NCBI GenBank assembly: GCA_024138025.1
Contig: JAMXBD010000237.1
Span: forward strand, 186,001 to 250,000
DNA: 64,000 nucleotides
Origin: Combretum micranthum
Taxonomy: Eukaryota; Streptophyta; Magnoliopsida; Myrtales; Combretaceae
Reading direction: 5' to 3'
This document shows, one piece after another, positions 60,462-64,000 of the stretch. Position numbers and translations under genes: made by a program. How positions within the stretch are numbered: position 1 is the stretch's first letter; the number at the start of each line of letters is the position of its first letter. The notes below the pieces were generated by a model that worked only from the letters and a program-made list of their open reading frames with translations, was not told where the DNA came from and made no database searches.

Positions 60462-61367
60462 CTTCTCTGCGTCATTAAAAACAATCACATTAACATAAAA
60501 GGCCTAGGTGAATGTCTGGAAGGTTTCTGTCATCCTGGGGGCCATGGAAAAAGGAAGCTTTTGTTCTCCATATCAAACAGTGTCATATGAGAAGTAACCA
60601 ACCCAGCCACCTAGCATATTACTTCAATCAGTGCCAATTGAAGCATAGCAAAGCATACCAGAAAACGTGGTGAAAGTGAAAAAAATACAATAGATGCAAC
60701 TTTTTAAACTTTTAAAAAGACACTATATGCATAGATGTAAATCATCTTAATGGTTCCCCATTGAAAATGCACAGCTCCAAGTTCTAAATTCGTCAAGATG
60801 CAACATTGTGAACTTGACTTCTTCAGACATTAAAGATGGAAATCTTAACCAACAAATACAATGTTGACAACAGAAAATTATGAAGTGCACGCTTGGAAAC
60901 TGGCTCCATCCTCTTTCTTACCGCAAAATGCACCAGGAAGTCTGCCAACTAGTTGTGGTTTCCAAGCCTCATATATCCTTCGAGGAATGACCATTGGATC
61001 AATGATGATTTCCTCAGTCAAAGATCCCTTTTCATGGTCCATTGCAGTAACTTTATTCTCTTTGGCCATGATTTCCATCACATGCCATGCTCCAACAACA
61101 CTATATCTTCCCTAGTAGAAAAGGTTAGAACAACTAATTACAATTTACCAAAAATGCCAAATTTCAAAGTAACAAAGTAATTAAGTACACTTACAACATT
61201 TGAAACCCTAAGACCAGGCTCTACTGACTCAAAAAGGAAGGTCGGAGCTTTCCGATCATCTTCTTTAACCAAATAACGGTAAACAAGAACAGGAGTGAGC
61301 TAATCAAAGAATATGCACTGGCAAAGAGGAATTAGATTCCCATGCTTAGAAGCTGACATAAACTTAG
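60462..61367 (-). pseudogene. ASA: Anthranilate synthase alpha subunit, three-exon fragment with nonsense codons
   Basis: The family makes anthranilate from chorismate in plastids, the first committed step of tryptophan synthesis. Minus-strand exons: 61195-61367 (with the SKHGNLIPL and LFESVEPG motifs), 60922-61111 (GRYSVVGA; MDHE; IPRRI; WKPQL; AFCG) and 60462-60610 (GWVGYFSYDTV). All introns keep GT-AG ends and phases agree. Breaks: in-frame TAG at 61300-61302, TGA at 60573-60575 where the family has Arg, a 1-bp loss in a C run near 60538, and another shift near 60510. The transit peptide exon and the chorismate-binding catalytic half are missing, so it is non-functional. Confidence 0.85.
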
Positions 61368-63242
61368 CTGCATCATTAATGAGAAGCAGAACAAGAAAAG
61401 CCTTTAACTGACTATCTAATGTACATTTATGAACAAGTGGAGAACTGTTTAACCAAAATAATAATGATGATGATAATAACAATAATAATACACAAGTATT
61501 ATCTCTATCCTCACAATTCAAAGGATGCATTCCCATTCTTTCTTTTTTCATTATTTTGAAAGATGAACTATGAACTCTGTTAACTTGTAAGGGAAAAAAA
61601 AGTAGAAATAACAATGCATCTATTATCATATCTTAAAGAGTCTTCAATATACTAGTGAAGAGATCTAAATTACTCTAGTCTTCAAATAACCAAATACCAG
61701 CAAAAAGCAATCAACTTGCTATTGTAACATAAGTGCATAGGAAATCCTAAAGCTTTTTATGCACGGTTTAGTCTTAAGTATATGGCTTATTTAAATTTAG
61801 TACTAAACATGTTGAGCATTACTCTAGGCACATTATTTCCAATGCAAACAAGAGAAACCATGTCAAAAAATGGATTTAAAAATACATTATAGAAAAATCT
61901 AAAACTAGTTTGATTCTAAAAAACATCATGGCTAATTCTTGAGTTTGTTGCATATAGGTCCTATTCATTGCTAGCTTCTATCACAAATCATTCCCTAATT
62001 CTTGAGTTTGTTGCATCATATTGAATTGTTCCTCTCCACATTTTTTTCAAGAACCTACTCTGTTATATGATGACTAGTTTCTAAAAGAGGTATCCCTTTA
62101 AACAATATAGCTCATCCCTACAGAAGGAAGAAAAGGATATAAGGATTGCCAAATAGAAAATGAAAGATCTTACCAATCTGGCACCATAAGTCTCAATTTT
62201 GGCATATCTCCTTGGAAATATCTTAAAGTCAGTAGCTAAGATGCATGAGCATGTAACAATCATCTATACCACAAGCCTTATGAGGAAAGAAAAGCTTTAG
62301 AGAGATAAAACTCAGGTTAGATGAGCAATTAAATAAGTGTTTACCATGCAAACCCGGTATAATGAAATATCTATCCTCACAGAATTGGATAACCCTTTTA
62401 AATAGTGAGAAGACATAGATCTGCAATGAAGAAATGTAGAAAGTTAGTGATTAGGAGTGTGTGAGTATGATCTACAACATCTTTTTTGCATATTTGATTA
62501 AACTAATTTAGAAATACAAGCATAATCAACAACATTAAGATCCTAGAGACAAAATCAAGAAAGTTTGACCTTTTGGCCACCATGGTGCAAAAAACTAGTA
62601 GAGAAGTCAACAAAATTGTCTAGAAATATGTGCCTTCTACAAGATCAATTTGCAACCTTACATTCTGATCAAAAAGCAATATACATAAAATATATATATA
62701 TATTTAGTCCAGCAAAAATTTCCAAGATGAGGAAGTTCATGTTATGGTGGTGAAATTGAGGACAATCACTCTTTTACAATGAAATGTATACATACAAGTA
62801 TAGATGGTCCTCCCAGTAGAGTGGCAAAATTTATTCATTGCAAGGAAATCCATGCAATAGAAATATAAGACTAATACAAATTAATTCGAACCAATGCATA
62901 CCCCTATAGTCACACCTCCAATAATTCGTATCTTCAAAATTTACTCCACCAATGCCCTCTATGAAGATTGATGATAACTATAGATTTCTTTTTTCGGTTC
63001 CAGTATAAACTATTTAATGAATATCATCTAACATATATTTCAATAACCAGTGAAGAAAAATCAATAGTTGAGTTCCAATATATCAAAACTTCTCTCTTTT
63101 TTATAAAATATGACATGGATTGGAATTTTCTCTCTAGCTTGCAACCACCCATTGTGTATATTCATGCTGGGTACATAACAGTAAAGTTCATGTCAAAAAT
63201 AAAATTGAACTCTTGAGTATGTAAATAAAATAATTCACAAAC
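61368..63242. other. Intervening DNA between the two gene fragments
   Basis: No exon of either neighbouring gene was recognised. The P450 reductase fragment should continue here (FMN/FAD/NADPH-binding exons) and the synthase should have its first exon here; both appear absent. A splice-like AGATTGGTAAG near 62175 (minus) is unassigned. Confidence 0.45.
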
Positions 63243-64000
63243 CTTTGCAACAGGTGATGCAAGATGTCTTACACGATTGGCTTCAGTAGAATCAGAGGCA
63301 TGAGCAGCTAGAGCAAGCAAGGCAGACTGCAACAGATTCATGACACAGTAAATACATGTGCTATGCAAAATTAATGAAGATAACAAAGCATTCAGCCCCC
63401 ATCTGACCTTTTTCGGAGATCCCAAGAGATCTACATAACGACTTAAAGCTGTCCTTAAAGTGCAAGGTGGGAATGGCGGTGGTAGAGAGCTCGCACTAAG
63501 TGGTGTACCATCTTCCTTGTCTGTGTGGAGGGAGAAATAAGTGTCTGCGGATAATCCTAATAAATTCAATGCTTCCTCCACTATCTAAATTAAATTCTCA
63601 TAGTACACTCCAACTTGATCCCCACTCTCATATCTGGAAAGAGACAGAAAATATTAAGTACATTTATCATGCATCTATTTTGTGTTATCAAAGTACTAAT
63701 GAGCATGGGGAAGAAAATTTTACGAAATTGCAGTCCCAGCAATATTGAACTCTAAATGTGTGCAAGAGTGATCAGACTCAAGAGTATGAAGCTCTTTCTT
63801 AACAACATTAGATCTGTAAAAAGCAAAAATGACTTAGGCTTGTAATCTGATGAAGGATATTTTGATATCAGATCCATTAGTCCATAACGGTTAACCTGCA
63901 TGGATGATGAGCATCAACAATGGCACGACCATTTGAATTACTCAAGATCTTCTCAAAAATAGGTGCATTTGCTGCATCATGGGATATGACCCTGTATTCT
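63243..64000 (-). pseudogene. CPR: NADPH-cytochrome P450 reductase, four-exon fragment with a nonsense codon, cut by window edge
   Basis: The family passes electrons from NADPH through FAD and FMN to ER-bound cytochromes P450. Minus-strand exons: 63896-64000 (partial; ends in AxHPCR), 63724-63813 (KELHT; SCTHLEFNIAGT), 63408-63633 ([21 protein letters not shown]; [17 protein letters not shown]) and 63243-63326 ([18 protein letters not shown]). Every junction has GT-AG ends and matching phase (84-nt last exon = 28 codons). In exon 63408-63633 the family's ETVEEA reads stop-I-V-E-E-A: TAG at 63585-63587 replaces Glu. The next exon, for the rest of the FAD and NADPH domains, is not found. It is therefore a truncated pseudogene, unless the upstream part beyond the window is a separate gene. 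Confidence 0.85.

Overview
The window is AT-rich nuclear DNA from a flowering plant, probably a eudicot. The evidence is dense nested LTR retrotransposons (including a Sirevirus-type Copia element), a CACTA transposon, MITE-like foldbacks, and intron-containing fragments of two plant housekeeping genes. There is no bacterial-style gene organisation, no rRNA and no convincing tRNA. Most of the 64 kb is transposable-element DNA. I see no gene that is clearly intact.

Layout. 1-876: 3' tail of an LTR. 877-3716: unclassified AT-rich DNA with purine/pyrimidine tracts. 3722-14758: a Ty3/Gypsy-like element in minus orientation, bounded by the 5-bp target duplication GACAA, with a 4.7-kb 3' LTR, a polypurine tract, a collapsed interior and a truncated 5' LTR. 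A 3.4-kb solo LTR (9858-13234, target duplication GTTAA) sits inside its 5' LTR. 14764-18716: decayed LTR remnants and a foldback. 18722-20465: a solo LTR (target duplication GATCA) with a GC-rich repetitive U3.

21159-52101 is dominated by a tandem segmental duplication. Copy 1 is 21159-25110 plus 33594-38662. Copy 2 is 43781-52101. The unit carries an LEA_2/NHL-type gene (both copies broken, with different lesions), a Mutator-like MITE and about 5 kb of flank. Copy 1 was later split by a solo LTR (25111-33588, target duplication CTCAT), which was itself split by a second solo LTR (25877-31535, target duplication CATTA). Copy 2 keeps the empty site. Copy 1 ends in a Sirevirus (38663 to about 43764) that lacks pol and whose 3' LTR is truncated. 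A short, apparently templated filler joins it to copy 2.

53133-54234 (minus) is a coiled-coil plus multi-membrane-span coding region split over three frames, with a 46-bp minisatellite just upstream. 55682-57439 is a CACTA element with subterminal repeats and two splice-compatible transposase exons. A second CACTA-type end lies at 57784. Beyond it, on the minus strand, are consecutive fragments of anthranilate synthase alpha (60462-61367) and NADPH-cytochrome P450 reductase (63243-64000). Both have introns in place and nonsense codons. This could be host-gene capture by a transposon or a decayed genic region.

The most unusual signal is structural. Several unrelated long LTRs contain chains of small hairpins whose stems differ in sequence but stay paired, while loop length and loop sequence are nearly constant (12509-12602, 25640-25876, 26408-26816). 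That pattern of compensatory change suggests selection on, or a copying mechanism for, the folded form.
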